From Bacteroidota bacterium (GTDB taxonomy: Bacteria > Bacteroidota > Bacteroidia > JABEUT01): 64,000 nt of DNA. The position numbers and the translations under genes are program-made. A model generated the notes under the pieces. That model was not told the DNA's origin, did no database searches, and saw only the letters and a program-made list of their open reading frames with translations. The DNA lies in contig JABDCA010000013.1 of NCBI GenBank assembly GCA_013288345.1, forward strand, positions 1-64,000, read 5' to 3'. Positions 18,445 through 27,646 of this stretch are shown piece by piece; position 1 is the first letter of the stretch, and the number at the start of each line of letters is the position of its first letter.

Positions 18445-20191
18445 TCATCCTCTCATCTATATAAACACACGACATGTCTACATAATTCATAGAGTTAGGA
18501 TATAAGGCCATAATTGGCCAACGAGTAAGGCTATAATTCTGATCGTACCAAAGCACAATAATAGGTGCATCGCTAATGGCTAACTGCTCAGCTTGTTGGA
18601 AATACTTATATGTTTCCTTCATAGTAGGAGCAGTAAGACCCATATCAATCAACTTATCGTATTCAGGGTTTTTGTAACGGGTAATATTGTAATACGAAGG
18701 TTGTCCTACAGAATCCGGTACGTTAGCAGCAAGGAACAACTGAAGAAAATCTACCGGGTTAGGGTAATCAGCAATCCAGCCTGACCTTATCATATCGTAA
18801 CGCATATACCTTGCATCTTCCAGTTTTTGGCTAAAGCTGGCAATGTTGAAATTGATGTGTACATTCAGGTTTGTCTCAATTTCTTTTTGCACTTCAAGTG
18901 CTACGCTTGTATTGATTCCACCACCACTATTAAGCTCGAGTGATATGGTTGGAAATTTCTTACCATCAGGAAAACCGGCTTCACTCAATAATTTCTTAGC
19001 AAGGTCAACGTTCAGCGAATCGCCTTTTATATTCGAAATATCATAATTATCTTCAGGGTTACTTGCATACATAAAGGTAGGCGGCGTTACACCATGCAGG
19101 CCCGGTGCAAAAGCCTCGCCTTGCAGTACTTCACTTACAATTTTGTTACGGTCTATGGCTAAACTAAATGCCTTACGCACTCTTATATCATTAAACGGAG
19201 CCTTTGCTAAATTGAACGCATAATATTGGGTCGACATTTCAGGCATACGCGCAAGCAAATACTTAGGTGGCCTGTGTTGGAAATCAGCAATCTGCTCTTC
19301 CACCATTTTATCAACCTGGGTTGAAGGAACACTTACTATATAATCAATTTTACCGCCTACAAATGCCTTGAATTCATCAGCCTTGGTAGGTATAAAACTA
19401 ACAAGCAACGAATCAATATACGGCAATTGGTTTCCTGCGCTATCAACCCTAAAGTAATTTGGGTTTGCTGTTAACACAATTCTGTTTGAATCACTAGCCG
19501 CATTATATATAAAAGGGCCTGTACCAAGGTGTAATCCCTTGCCATATTTTTCTACCGCTTCCTGCGCCAGTACAAAGCCACCAGGCCCGGCAAGCATATT
19601 TAAAAATATAGGGTTCCTTTTGGTAAGTTTTATCTGAATGGTTGAATCGTTAAGAACCTTTACTCCGCTAATGGTTGATGACGGTTTTCCTTTTTTGCTG
19701 TTCTCATAAAATTCATTGGCACCTTCAACCGCTGTTTTAAAGGTAATTGAAAACACTACGTTATCGGGAGTAGCAGTGCAAAGCTGCTCCATAGAATATT
19801 TAAAATCGTTGGCAGTTACCTTTCTTCCTTTGCCATTTGCAAAGCATGGGTCATCCTGAAAGGTTACGTTATTATTCAAGTGGAAGGTGTATAATGTTCC
19901 TGAAGCATCAACATCCCATTTTTTTGCAATATCGGCTACTACCGAAAGGTCACGCGGGTTGATCTTTACAAGGCCGTCATATATCTGGCAAGCAATGGTA
20001 TAAGAAACGTTATCGTAAATATAGTATGGGTAAAGGTCAAGAACAGGTGTACCTTCGTTTATGCGGATAGTGCCACCATAAAAGCGATTACCCTTGGCAA
20101 CCTTCTTCGTTTTTTGTCCACCAATGGAGTTACATGAGTAGTTGAAACACAAACCAAAACCAATAGCGAGGAACAATAAAATTCTTTTCAT
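18407..20191 (-). CDS. ABC transporter substrate-binding protein, family 5 (oligopeptide-type lipoprotein)
   Basis: Signal/lipobox LCFNYSCNS; GGTIRINEGTPVLDLYPYYIYDNVSYTIACQIYDGLVKINPRDLSVVADIAKKWDVDASGTLYTFHLNNNVTFQDD. Confidence 0.92.
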   Translation of the reverse strand: MKRILLFLAIGFGLCFNYSCNSIGGQKTKKVAKGNRFYGGTIRINEGTPVLDLYPYYIYDNVSYTIACQIYDGLVKINPRDLSVVADIAKKWDVDASGTLYTFHLNNNVTFQDDPCFANGKGRKVTANDFKYSMEQLCTATPDNVVFSITFKTAVEGANEFYENSKKGKPSSTISGVKVLNDSTIQIKLTKRNPIFLNMLAGPGGFVLAQEAVEKYGKGLHLGTGPFIYNAASDSNRIVLTANPNYFRVDSAGNQLPYIDSLLVSFIPTKADEFKAFVGGKIDYIVSVPSTQVDKMVEEQIADFQHRPPKYLLARMPEMSTQYYAFNLAKAPFNDIRVRKAFSLAIDRNKIVSEVLQGEAFAPGLHGVTPPTFMYASNPEDNYDISNIKGDSLNVDLAKKLLSEAGFPDGKKFPTISLELNSGGGINTSVALEVQKEIETNLNVHINFNIASFSQKLEDARYMRYDMIRSGWIADYPNPVDFLQLFLAANVPDSVGQPSYYNITRYKNPEYDKLIDMGLTAPTMKETYKYFQQAEQLAISDAPIIVLWYDQNYSLTRWPIMALYPNSMNYVDMSCVYIDERMIAENKADSAKKK

Positions 20192-20370
20192 AGTCTTCTA
20201 GACGGGGTGTTTTGCACAAAAATAATATTATACTGTGAATAATAGGTAAAAAAAGTGAATTTAGTGCCTTAAACACGAAAAAACAAAAAACTCTTTTAAA
20301 TATGGAATTAAGTTGTTAATATTGCACCGCTTAAGTAAGAGCCGATATTAATTAGAATTTTAGTTTTTTC

Positions 20371-20378
20371 TATATTTG
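20371..20378 (+). promoter_or_regulatory. TAnnTTTG-type -7 element (TATATTTG)
   Basis: tatatttg at 20371-20378, immediately before GTG start codons. Confidence 0.4.
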
Positions 20379-20386
20379 TGAACATA

Positions 20387-21193
20387 GTGAACAAGAACGT
20401 GATTAGGTTATTTATATACGTCAGCATATTTTTTGTGGGTATAGGCATATCTCATGCCGGAGTAATAGTACTCGAAGGAAATTACCAGGGTAAAAATCTA
20501 TATGTTCAGAACCCCTTTGCCAGCAGTGGTGTGGGCTTTTGTGCGTATGAAGTTTCTGTTAACGGCCAGGTAACAACCGATGAGGTAAACTCGAGCGCTT
20601 TTGAAATTGACTTTAAAAACCTTGGCCTTAAACAAGGCGATAAGGTAGTTGTAAAGATTGAACATAAGGACGATTGCACACCTAAAGTGCTTAACCCTGA
20701 AGTATTAAAACCAAAGAGTACCTTTACTATTGCAACCATTAGCGTAGATGCTAAAAGCAGCACACTTAAGTGGTCTGCTAAGGACGAAAGCGGTAAACTT
20801 ACATACGTAATTGAGCAGTTCAGGTGGAACAAATGGGTAAAAGTGGGCGAAGTAGATGGTATTGGAACCGCCGACCAACACGATTATCAGTTTAAGGTAT
20901 CACCTAATTCAGGTAAAAACAAATTCAGGGTAAAACAAATTGACTACACCGGCCAACCACGTATGTCGAACCCTACTGAGTTTAACTCGGACCAACCGGC
21001 AGTAAGCGAGGGGCCTGAGAGCGTAAAAGACTTTATCCAGTTCTCTACAGCTACTATGTACGAAATTTATGATGAGTATGGCAATATTGCCAAGAGAGGA
21101 TTTGGAGATAAGATAGATGTTACCGATCTTAAGAAAGGTATCTACTACCTTAACTACGATAACAGTATGACTCAGTTTGTAAAGAAGAAATAA
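20387..21193 (+). CDS. Secreted hypothetical protein with degenerate C-terminal sorting-like domain
   Basis: Signal peptide VIRLFIYVSIFFVGIGISHA; C-terminal YEIYDEYGNIAKRGFGDKIDVTDLKKGIYYLNYDNSMTQFVKKK resembles T9SS CTD. Start among GTG codons is ambiguous. Confidence 0.6.
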   Translation: MNKNVIRLFIYVSIFFVGIGISHAGVIVLEGNYQGKNLYVQNPFASSGVGFCAYEVSVNGQVTTDEVNSSAFEIDFKNLGLKQGDKVVVKIEHKDDCTPKVLNPEVLKPKSTFTIATISVDAKSSTLKWSAKDESGKLTYVIEQFRWNKWVKVGEVDGIGTADQHDYQFKVSPNSGKNKFRVKQIDYTGQPRMSNPTEFNSDQPAVSEGPESVKDFIQFSTATMYEIYDEYGNIAKRGFGDKIDVTDLKKGIYYLNYDNSMTQFVKKK

Positions 21194-21221
21194 TATTCAT
21201 TAAGCTATTTGAAAAACCCGA

Positions 21222-21249
21222 GACAAATTCTCGGGTTTCTTTTTTTAGA
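21222..21249 (+). terminator. Rho-independent terminator
   Basis: aacccgag acaaatt ctcgggtt followed by tctttttttag. Confidence 0.75.
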
Positions 21250-21259
21250 ACATCTTATT

Positions 21260-21667
21260 ATGATTAAAAAAATAGAACACCTGGGCATAGCAGTCAAGAA
21301 CATAAAAGATGCTAATGATGTTTACCATAAGCTACTAGGGACTGCTTCATACAAAACCGAAAAAGTAGAATCAGAAAATGTGCTCACGTCCTTTTTTAAA
21401 GTAGGTGATAGTAAGATAGAATTGCTTGAAGGAACATCAACCGATAGCCCTATAACTAAGTTTATTGATAAAAAGGGCGAAGGCCTGCACCATGTGGCAT
21501 TTGAAGTGGATGATATTGAAGCAGAAATGCAGAACTTAAAAAATCAAGGATTCACTCTATTATCTGATAAGCCCAAGCAAGGTGCCGATAATAAGCTTAT
21601 TTGCTTTGTGCATCCTAAAAGTGCCAATGGGGTGCTTATAGAGTTGTGCCAGGAGATAAAGAAGTAG
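21260..21667 (+). CDS. mce: Methylmalonyl-CoA epimerase
   Basis: MIKKIEHLGIAVKNIKDANDVYHKLLG, GEGLHHVAFEVDDIEAEMQNLKNQGFTLL; glyoxalase-fold. The longer ORF start at 21209 runs through a terminator. Confidence 0.9.
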   Translation: MIKKIEHLGIAVKNIKDANDVYHKLLGTASYKTEKVESENVLTSFFKVGDSKIELLEGTSTDSPITKFIDKKGEGLHHVAFEVDDIEAEMQNLKNQGFTLLSDKPKQGADNKLICFVHPKSANGVLIELCQEIKK

Positions 21668-21670
21668 CTC

Positions 21671-22315
21671 CTATCCTTCGAAATAATCGAACAGGCTTAC
21701 CTCTGCTGTGCAATGCAGGGTTTGTATGCCTATACTATCGGCTCCCTTTACATTATGAGCAATGTCATCAATAAAGAGAGTTAATGAAGGATCAAGCTTG
21801 TTTTCCTTAATAACATGCTGAAATATTTCCGCATCGGGCTTTCGCATACCCATTTTACACGAATAGTATTCTTTTTCGAACATTTGCTGCATCGCACCCG
21901 AGCCATGGGCCTCATCCATCATTTGCAATACAGCAGGCAGGTGTATATGGTTGGTATTGCTCAATAACAAAACCCTATACCTGTTCCTTAGTCGCTTTAC
22001 CAGTTCCACTTTTTCTTTCGGGAAGCCTATTAGCAGAGCATTCCATGCCTTATCTACCTGAGCCTCGGTAGTATGGGCAGGCAACCATTTAAGTACCTCG
22101 CTGCGAAAGCCGGATGGAGGTATGTTGCCTTTTTCAAACTCATCGAAAACACCATGTTGCACCTGCTGCGAATACTGTTTCTGAAAATCAGTTGCTCCAA
22201 GAGCTATAAACGCCTTTTGAGTAAGGGAATAATCAATATCGAACAGCACTCCACCCAGGTCGAAGATAACAGCTGTAATATTTTTACTTACTTTTTGGTT
22301 CATAGTAATGCACAA
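21671..22315 (-). CDS. HAD family hydrolase (phosphatase)
   Basis: AVIFDLGGVLFDIDYS, VLLLSNTNHIHLP, CKMGMRKPDAEIFQHVI, LFIDDIAHNVKGADSIGIQT. Confidence 0.9.
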   Translation of the reverse strand: MCITMNQKVSKNITAVIFDLGGVLFDIDYSLTQKAFIALGATDFQKQYSQQVQHGVFDEFEKGNIPPSGFRSEVLKWLPAHTTEAQVDKAWNALLIGFPKEKVELVKRLRNRYRVLLLSNTNHIHLPAVLQMMDEAHGSGAMQQMFEKEYYSCKMGMRKPDAEIFQHVIKENKLDPSLTLFIDDIAHNVKGADSIGIQTLHCTAEVSLFDYFEG

Positions 22316-22344
22316 ATCTTTAAATTCGCAATCTCAATTTTTCA

Positions 22345-22421
<77 letters not shown>

Positions 22422-22431
22422 ACATAATTAA

Positions 22432-22463
22432 GCACTTACGAGTTTCGTAGGTGCTTTTTTTAT
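22432..22463 (+). terminator. Terminator after tRNA
   Basis: agcacttacgagtttcgtaggtgcttttttt. Confidence 0.7.
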
Positions 22464-22699
22464 TATAGGTGTAGCTTATTGGTGTGCGATATTTCCTGAA
22501 ATCACGGATAAGAACTGGCTGCAAAGATAATGAATCGATACAAGATTTGGTTCGCTGCTCTAGCCGCCTGAGTGTGATTTATGCAAGATTCAATCTTACA
22601 AGTGTAACACTTCCAATTTCAAATGCAATAACCTTTGTACTGTAATTAATTTGAAATGTTTATTTAAGTCCTTAACAGATAGAATAAAGTATAATCAAA

Positions 22700-22912
22700 A
22701 TGAAAACACTAATTATAGCAGTATGTTTATTTGGAGCACTCTTAATGCAAGGGTGTGTTGCATACGTTGCGCCTTCAGGCGGATATTATCAAAGGGAAAA
22801 TTTTTGGTATTATAGAGATGGTGGCGGTGGCGAACATCGGGAGCATGGCAGGTACCACCACCCGGCAGAACAACACCATGATGAACCACACCATGATGAG
22901 CATAAAAAATAA
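22700..22912 (+). CDS. Small lipoprotein with His-rich C-terminus
   Basis: MKTLIIAVCLFGALLMQGC lipobox; C-terminal HREHGRYHHPAEQHHDEPHHDEHKK. Confidence 0.65.
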   Translation: MKTLIIAVCLFGALLMQGCVAYVAPSGGYYQRENFWYYRDGGGGEHREHGRYHHPAEQHHDEPHHDEHKK

Positions 22913-22939
22913 AATAAAAGCGTCCTATATTAAACTGGG

Positions 22940-22986
22940 AATCATAATCCATTGGTCATAGGTTCAAGTCCTACTGGGCCCATCAA
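22940..22986 (+). pseudogene. Degenerate 3' half of tRNA(CAT)
   Basis: aatcataatccattggtcataggttcaagtcctactgggcccatcaa matches the 3' half of the tRNA at 22345-22421 with four substitutions; no 5' half. Confidence 0.85.
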
Positions 22987-22989
22987 TAA

Positions 22990-23022
22990 AAAAGCACCCC
23001 GCAACATAGCGGGGTGCTTTTT
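22990..23022 (+). terminator. Strong terminator hairpin
   Basis: aaaaagcaccccgcaacatagcggggtgcttttttac. Confidence 0.8.
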
Positions 23023-23026
23023 TACT

Positions 23027-23263
23027 TTACAGGACAAGCCGCCCCAAAGCAGTTTTATGATAATGATCCTCAGATACCGATATCGTATCTAAAACAACTA
23101 CAGCCACTGTATGGGGGCTTGGATATATTTTCCGGAAATGATGAGTAAGCTTTTGTTTAATATTAACAGGGCTATATACATCCGATTCAACAATATTTCC
23201 GGCTGTCATTGTTTGCTGTTCGCCATTAATGGCAACAATGAATGTAGTAATCAGGTAATTCAT
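23027..23263 (-). CDS. Hypothetical 78-aa protein
   Basis: MNYLITTFIVAINGEQQTMTAGNIVESDVYSPVNIKQKLTHHFRKIYPSPHTVAVVVLDTISVSEDHYHKTALGRLVL; plausible composition, no motif. Confidence 0.4.
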   Translation of the reverse strand: MNYLITTFIVAINGEQQTMTAGNIVESDVYSPVNIKQKLTHHFRKIYPSPHTVAVVVLDTISVSEDHYHKTALGRLVL

Positions 23264-23374
23264 ATAATCTCTTTTGTAGGTATCATTCCATAAAACGCAT
23301 TACAAATATACTAAGCCCTTTTTTATTTTGCTTAAATTTACCTTATGAAATGCAAAACCACTTAAAGCAATAGC

Positions 23375-24088
23375 ATGAAGCCGATATTAATCATACTTAT
23401 ATCCCTGTTTACCCCTACTGCTTATGGGCAAAGTGGTGTAGCTGACAGTAACGGCTTTACCAATAAGGCAGAGGCAAAAAACCTTATTATGAATGGGTTG
23501 AAAGAGGGTAAGTGGGTGGAGTATTTTGACCAAAATCACCATCCTACAACTGATACTAATGTGGCATTCACTTATTATCTTTCTTGCTATAAAAAAGGAC
23601 AGCTTTATGGGATAGTAAGGGGTTACTATAGAAACGGACAGTTAAGCAGCGAGCACCCTTATAGCAATAATATATTAAATGGAGTTGAGAAGTGGTATTC
23701 TGCCAATGGCAAATTAGGAGAAGAACTCCCTTATATTAATGGCAAGAGAAATGGATTAGATAGAGAGTATTTTTGGAGTGGAAAGTTACATTCTGAGATA
23801 CCCTATGTCAATGGTAAAATAAATGGAGTAAGAAAGGATTATTATGAGAAAGGGGAGGAAGTGTCTGTTGAAGCACCATACACTAATGATACAGTAAATG
23901 GATTGGAGAAATTTTATTATGAAAGTGGAGCACTAGAGTCTGAGGAGCCCTACAATAATGGAAAACTAAATGGAATACAAAAGGAATATTACGAGAGTGG
24001 AAAACTAAAATCTGAAACCACGTATAGCGATGGAATAAAAGGGGCAACAAAGAATTACGATGAAAACGGCAATGAAATAAAGCAATAG
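23375..24088 (+). CDS. YwqK-family MORN-like repeat protein, secreted
   Basis: Repeats of about 23 aa: GYYRNGQLSSEHPYSNNILNGVEKWYSANGKLGEELPYINGKRNGLDREYFWSGKLHSEIPYVNGKINGV...; signal peptide. Confidence 0.88.
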   Translation: MKPILIILISLFTPTAYGQSGVADSNGFTNKAEAKNLIMNGLKEGKWVEYFDQNHHPTTDTNVAFTYYLSCYKKGQLYGIVRGYYRNGQLSSEHPYSNNILNGVEKWYSANGKLGEELPYINGKRNGLDREYFWSGKLHSEIPYVNGKINGVRKDYYEKGEEVSVEAPYTNDTVNGLEKFYYESGALESEEPYNNGKLNGIQKEYYESGKLKSETTYSDGIKGATKNYDENGNEIKQ

Positions 24089-24089
24089 C

Positions 24090-24443
24090 ATGAAGCCCTT
24101 CTTAATTATACTTATATTCCTTTCTTTTACTCTAACTGTTTATGGACAGGATTCACCTGTAATAGTTCGGCAACCTATTAATCTTGAGTCAAAGGTCGAT
24201 AGCTCAAAACTATTTATAATAGATATGAGTAATAATACTTTAATGATGCGATTCAATAATAAAACAACAACTTTTACCGATTTGAAACTACTTGACAATT
24301 TTATAAAGAATAACATTACGGAAATTATAAAAAAGCAATGTATCTTAAGATATAGTAGTAAGCAATCTTACGACAAAGTAAAAAAAGTCATTGCTATTTT
24401 TAATCAAAACAGTATTAAAGGCTATGAACTGATAACGAAATGA
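24090..24443 (+). CDS. Hypothetical secreted protein sharing leader/signal peptide with preceding gene
   Basis: MKPFLIILIFLSFTLTVYGQ versus MKPILIILISLFTPTAYGQ; 20-nt identical start context. Confidence 0.65.
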   Translation: MKPFLIILIFLSFTLTVYGQDSPVIVRQPINLESKVDSSKLFIIDMSNNTLMMRFNNKTTTFTDLKLLDNFIKNNITEIIKKQCILRYSSKQSYDKVKKVIAIFNQNSIKGYELITK

Positions 24444-24486
24444 AGTAAAGAAATAACTTAAAGCCTTTTAATCATATCAAATAAAA

Positions 24487-24516
24487 AAGCCCCACAATAC
24501 TGCGGGGCTTTTTAAA
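24487..24516. terminator. Terminator between convergent genes
   Basis: aaaaagccccacaatactgcggggcttttt. Confidence 0.8.
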
Positions 24517-24533
24517 TTAACTAACAAGAAATA

Positions 24534-24809
24534 CTATTTCTCGTCTTGTTTGTAACGGTAACCAAGTGCTTCGTGTAATGACTTTAAAGCAGCTTTGGTA
24601 TCAGCAATTGCTGCAGCTTTGTGTCCGCCAAAATCGTCTGGTGCCTTGTCCATATATTCCAAAGCATCCTTCATCGCATCAATAGCTTTTTCAATACGTG
24701 GGTGTTTCTTAGCTTCTTTTTGTTTTTCGTAATTGGTAAATGCTGTTGTTGCAAATACACCTACTGCAAATGCTAATACAATACTGCAGGTTAAGATTAG
24801 TTTTTTCAT
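24534..24809 (-). CDS. Hypothetical small secreted protein
   Basis: MKKLILTCSIVLAFAVGVFATTAFTNYEKQKEAKKHPRIEKAIDAMKDALEYMDKAPDDFGGHKAAAIADTKAALKSLHEALGYRYKQDEK. Confidence 0.75.
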   Translation of the reverse strand: MKKLILTCSIVLAFAVGVFATTAFTNYEKQKEAKKHPRIEKAIDAMKDALEYMDKAPDDFGGHKAAAIADTKAALKSLHEALGYRYKQDEK

Positions 24810-24877
24810 TGGGGTTTAATTTAATTGGTTATGAGGCAAAAATATTAAAAAAAACAAAAAAACCTATTATGGCAATC

Positions 24878-25654
24878 TTATTTATTAAAAGCCTTTAACC
24901 TAAGCTGGGTTATAACCCTTTTGGTAGAAAGCGGAAAATCGCCTTCCATCATCCAGTTATAATAAGATGGTTCGCTTTTAAATATTTCCATTACCGGTTT
25001 GCCCTTATGTTTACCAAAGTTAAAAACCTCTACACCTTTTTTATCTCGCACTATGCGGCCTGCCAGGTCAACATTATCGTTAACGGTAGAAAAGGTATGC
25101 AGGTATGCGGCATTGGGCTGCAGGGTATCGTACTTTTGCAATTGAGCCATTAGCACATCATAGGTAGCTCTTACATCAGCTTCGGCGCTATGCGCATTTT
25201 CTAATTCCTTACTGCAATAAAACCGGTAAGCGGCGGCAAGGGTGCGCTGTTCCATTTTATGGAATATGTTTTGCACATCAATACATTTGCGGTTCTGCAT
25301 ATCAAAGTCAAGTTCTACCCTCAAAAACTCTTCGACCAATAATGGAATATCAAACCTATTAGAGTTATACCCTGCTAAGTCGCAAGGGTCGATTATTTGA
25401 AACAGTTTCGATGAAAGATCTTTAAAAGTAGGAGCATCTTTTACATCTTTATCGAATATGCCATGTATGGCAGATGTTTCGGCCGGTATAGGAATAGTAG
25501 GGTTTACACGGAATGTATATACCTCTTCCTTTCCATCGGGCATTAACTTAAGTATCGAAATTTCTACAATCCTGTCCGAACCAATACTTATACCGGTAGT
25601 TTCAAGATCAATGAACGCGATTGGGCGATTGAGGCTTAGGTTTATTTTTGTCAT
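24878..25654 (-). CDS. DnaQ-like 3'-5' exonuclease (DEDDh)
   Basis: FIDLETTGISIGSDRIVEISILKL, AIHGIFDKDVKDAP, LAGYNSNRFDIPLLVEEF, NAHSAEADVRATYDVL. Confidence 0.93.
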   Translation of the reverse strand: MTKINLSLNRPIAFIDLETTGISIGSDRIVEISILKLMPDGKEEVYTFRVNPTIPIPAETSAIHGIFDKDVKDAPTFKDLSSKLFQIIDPCDLAGYNSNRFDIPLLVEEFLRVELDFDMQNRKCIDVQNIFHKMEQRTLAAAYRFYCSKELENAHSAEADVRATYDVLMAQLQKYDTLQPNAAYLHTFSTVNDNVDLAGRIVRDKKGVEVFNFGKHKGKPVMEIFKSEPSYYNWMMEGDFPLSTKRVITQLRLKAFNK

Positions 25655-27257
25655 TGGTTGGTGTGGGCGTTGGCTCTTGCGGCACCTGTGGCACCAGTAT
25701 ATAGTCTTTCACCGTCTCGGGCTGAAAAGAGCTAAGGTCCATAATTATAAGTTTATCCTTATAGGTAGGTAATCCTTTACTATCAATTGTCATGTCATAT
25801 ATACCAGGCATAAGCGCCATTACATAATGTCCGTTTTTTGTAGCTTTAAATAAAAGCGGGTCGGCATCTTTATTCTTAGGGTCCATAATGGCAATAGTTG
25901 CATCTACCGGCTTGGTAGAATCGGCGGTAATTATCCTGCCTCTTACAATAGCATACCGCTGATTATCGTGAAAAATAATACGGTATAGGTCAAAGTCGCC
26001 AAACCCATCGGGGTGTACCCTTGATATATAGGCTACGTGATGGTTCGATGTAAACGAAATACACCTGTCATCACCGGTAGTATTTACAGGGAAGCCAAGA
26101 TTTTGAGGAGCTGACCAGCTGTTGCTGTCAGTATTCATCCAGTGGCTTTTAAAAACATCAAAATCGCCCATAGTGCTATGCCCCTGCGACGAAAAATAAA
26201 GCGTACATTCATCTACATCTAGCCATGGAAAGTCTTCTTTGTAAGGTGAGTTTACTTTATTACCCAGGTTTTGTGGTGTGGCCCATCTTCCGTTAGGCAG
26301 TTTCCTGGTCATGTAAATATCTGTTTCGCCATAACCACCGGCTCTCATGCTTGCAAAAAAAAGTTCATTGCCATTTGGCGACACACTTCCAGAAGTTTCA
26401 AAGCCTGCGTTAATTGTATCGTTATACTTAATTGGCCTCGAAAAGGTATTGCCCTTACGTTCGCTGTAATAAATGTCGCCGAGTTCGTCAATGTGATCGA
26501 GGTATATTACCAATTCATTAGCAGTAGGGTTAAGGCCCACAGCTTCTTCATCGTCAGGCGTATTAACCTGTGTACCTATCGATTTTGCTTTTTGCCAAAC
26601 ACCATTTACAGCATGCGATATGTAAATATCGGAGGAATAGTATCCGTCAATTTCAGGATCTTGCGATGGGCCACCGGGGCGGCGTGTAGTAAATACCAGC
26701 ATCGATTCATCCTGACTTACAAACGGGTAATAATCCGGGTAAGGGGTATTAACCAGTTTCCCCAAATTTTCGAACGAAACATTTACCGGATATTTAACAA
26801 GCTGTATACCATTATTGCATTCTTCAATTTCTTTATCGGCCTTAATTTTATCGGCAGGATTTGCCTTTTCTTTAAACTTATTAAAGGCAGTAATAGCGCT
26901 GTTAAATTTATTGGCATAGTGGTATGCCTTACCTAATTCATACCACACTTCATTATCGCATTTGGGTTGCTTGGTTACCCATTCAAAATACTCAACAGCA
27001 TCTGCTTTGTTTACATTACTGTTTAAGTAGCACATTCCAAGTTTATAGTGATACTCGATATTCTTTGGGTCGCTTTTAATAAGTTCCTTGTAGCCCTTCA
27101 TAGCAGCAAGATAATTACCGTCTTTAAAGTAGCCACTCGCATCACGCGGGTCAACAAATTTCTGGGCAATGCTATATACCGGAAAAATAAAACCCACCAT
27201 AGCCATTATAGCTATACTGTGTTTATAAAATGAATTTATTTTTTTGGGTTTTCTCAT
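25608..27257 (-). CDS. TPR plus PD40 beta-propeller protein
   Basis: N-terminal TPR-like DPKNIEYHYKLGMCYLNSN; repeated propeller motifs (DESMLVFTTRRPGGPSQDPEIDGYYSSDIYIS, GNELFFASMRAGGYGETDIYMT). Confidence 0.88.
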   Translation of the reverse strand: MRKPKKINSFYKHSIAIMAMVGFIFPVYSIAQKFVDPRDASGYFKDGNYLAAMKGYKELIKSDPKNIEYHYKLGMCYLNSNVNKADAVEYFEWVTKQPKCDNEVWYELGKAYHYANKFNSAITAFNKFKEKANPADKIKADKEIEECNNGIQLVKYPVNVSFENLGKLVNTPYPDYYPFVSQDESMLVFTTRRPGGPSQDPEIDGYYSSDIYISHAVNGVWQKAKSIGTQVNTPDDEEAVGLNPTANELVIYLDHIDELGDIYYSERKGNTFSRPIKYNDTINAGFETSGSVSPNGNELFFASMRAGGYGETDIYMTRKLPNGRWATPQNLGNKVNSPYKEDFPWLDVDECTLYFSSQGHSTMGDFDVFKSHWMNTDSNSWSAPQNLGFPVNTTGDDRCISFTSNHHVAYISRVHPDGFGDFDLYRIIFHDNQRYAIVRGRIITADSTKPVDATIAIMDPKNKDADPLLFKATKNGHYVMALMPGIYDMTIDSKGLPTYKDKLIIMDLSSFQPETVKDYILVPQVPQEPTPTPTNDKNKPKPQSPNRVH

Positions 27258-27408
27258 TAACTCTTTACACCCTCCCTCAAATTATAGTTGAGAGGTATGG
27301 GATTATACAAAAATATAATTATTGCTAAGATAAGCGGTTTAATTATTACCTGTAATACTTAATGGCCTAATTTCAGTAATTCTTTTAAGTAAATGTTTCT
27401 TATTTAGT

Positions 27409-27493
27409 TGGGCGTTCCCCTCATGCCTCGGGTCGGGCTATCCGCTGCAAGTCCTCGCTACGCTGCGGGCTTTCCGCTACTATCCCTAACGCA
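27409..27493 (-). repeat. GCGTT-capped structured-looking intergenic element
   Basis: Minus strand: GCGTTAGGGATAGTAGCGGAAAGCCCGCAGCGTAGCGAGGACTTGCAGCGGATAGCCCGACCCGAGGCATGAGGGGAACGCCCAAC; ends GCGTT/AACGC complementary. Confidence 0.7.
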
Positions 27494-27646
27494 AAAAGCC
27501 ATGGCACGTGAGGTGAAGAGTACGTATGATAGGTAATGACACATAGATGCAACCAATTATTCGCGATGCGTTTATCTATTATGGAACTCATGAGGGCTAT
27601 GCCGTTGTGCCAAAGCCAAGTTAAATAATGTATTCGATTACTATTA

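Noticed and set aside
22713-22952. 79-aa minus-strand ORF and the 22755-22961 plus-strand ORF
   Set aside because: Overlap the better supported His-rich lipoprotein and run into the tRNA remnant.
23375-24443. Toxin-antitoxin pair based on the YwqK 'antitoxin' label
   Set aside because: Both proteins carry signal peptides and the second has no toxin motif; the family name alone is not evidence.
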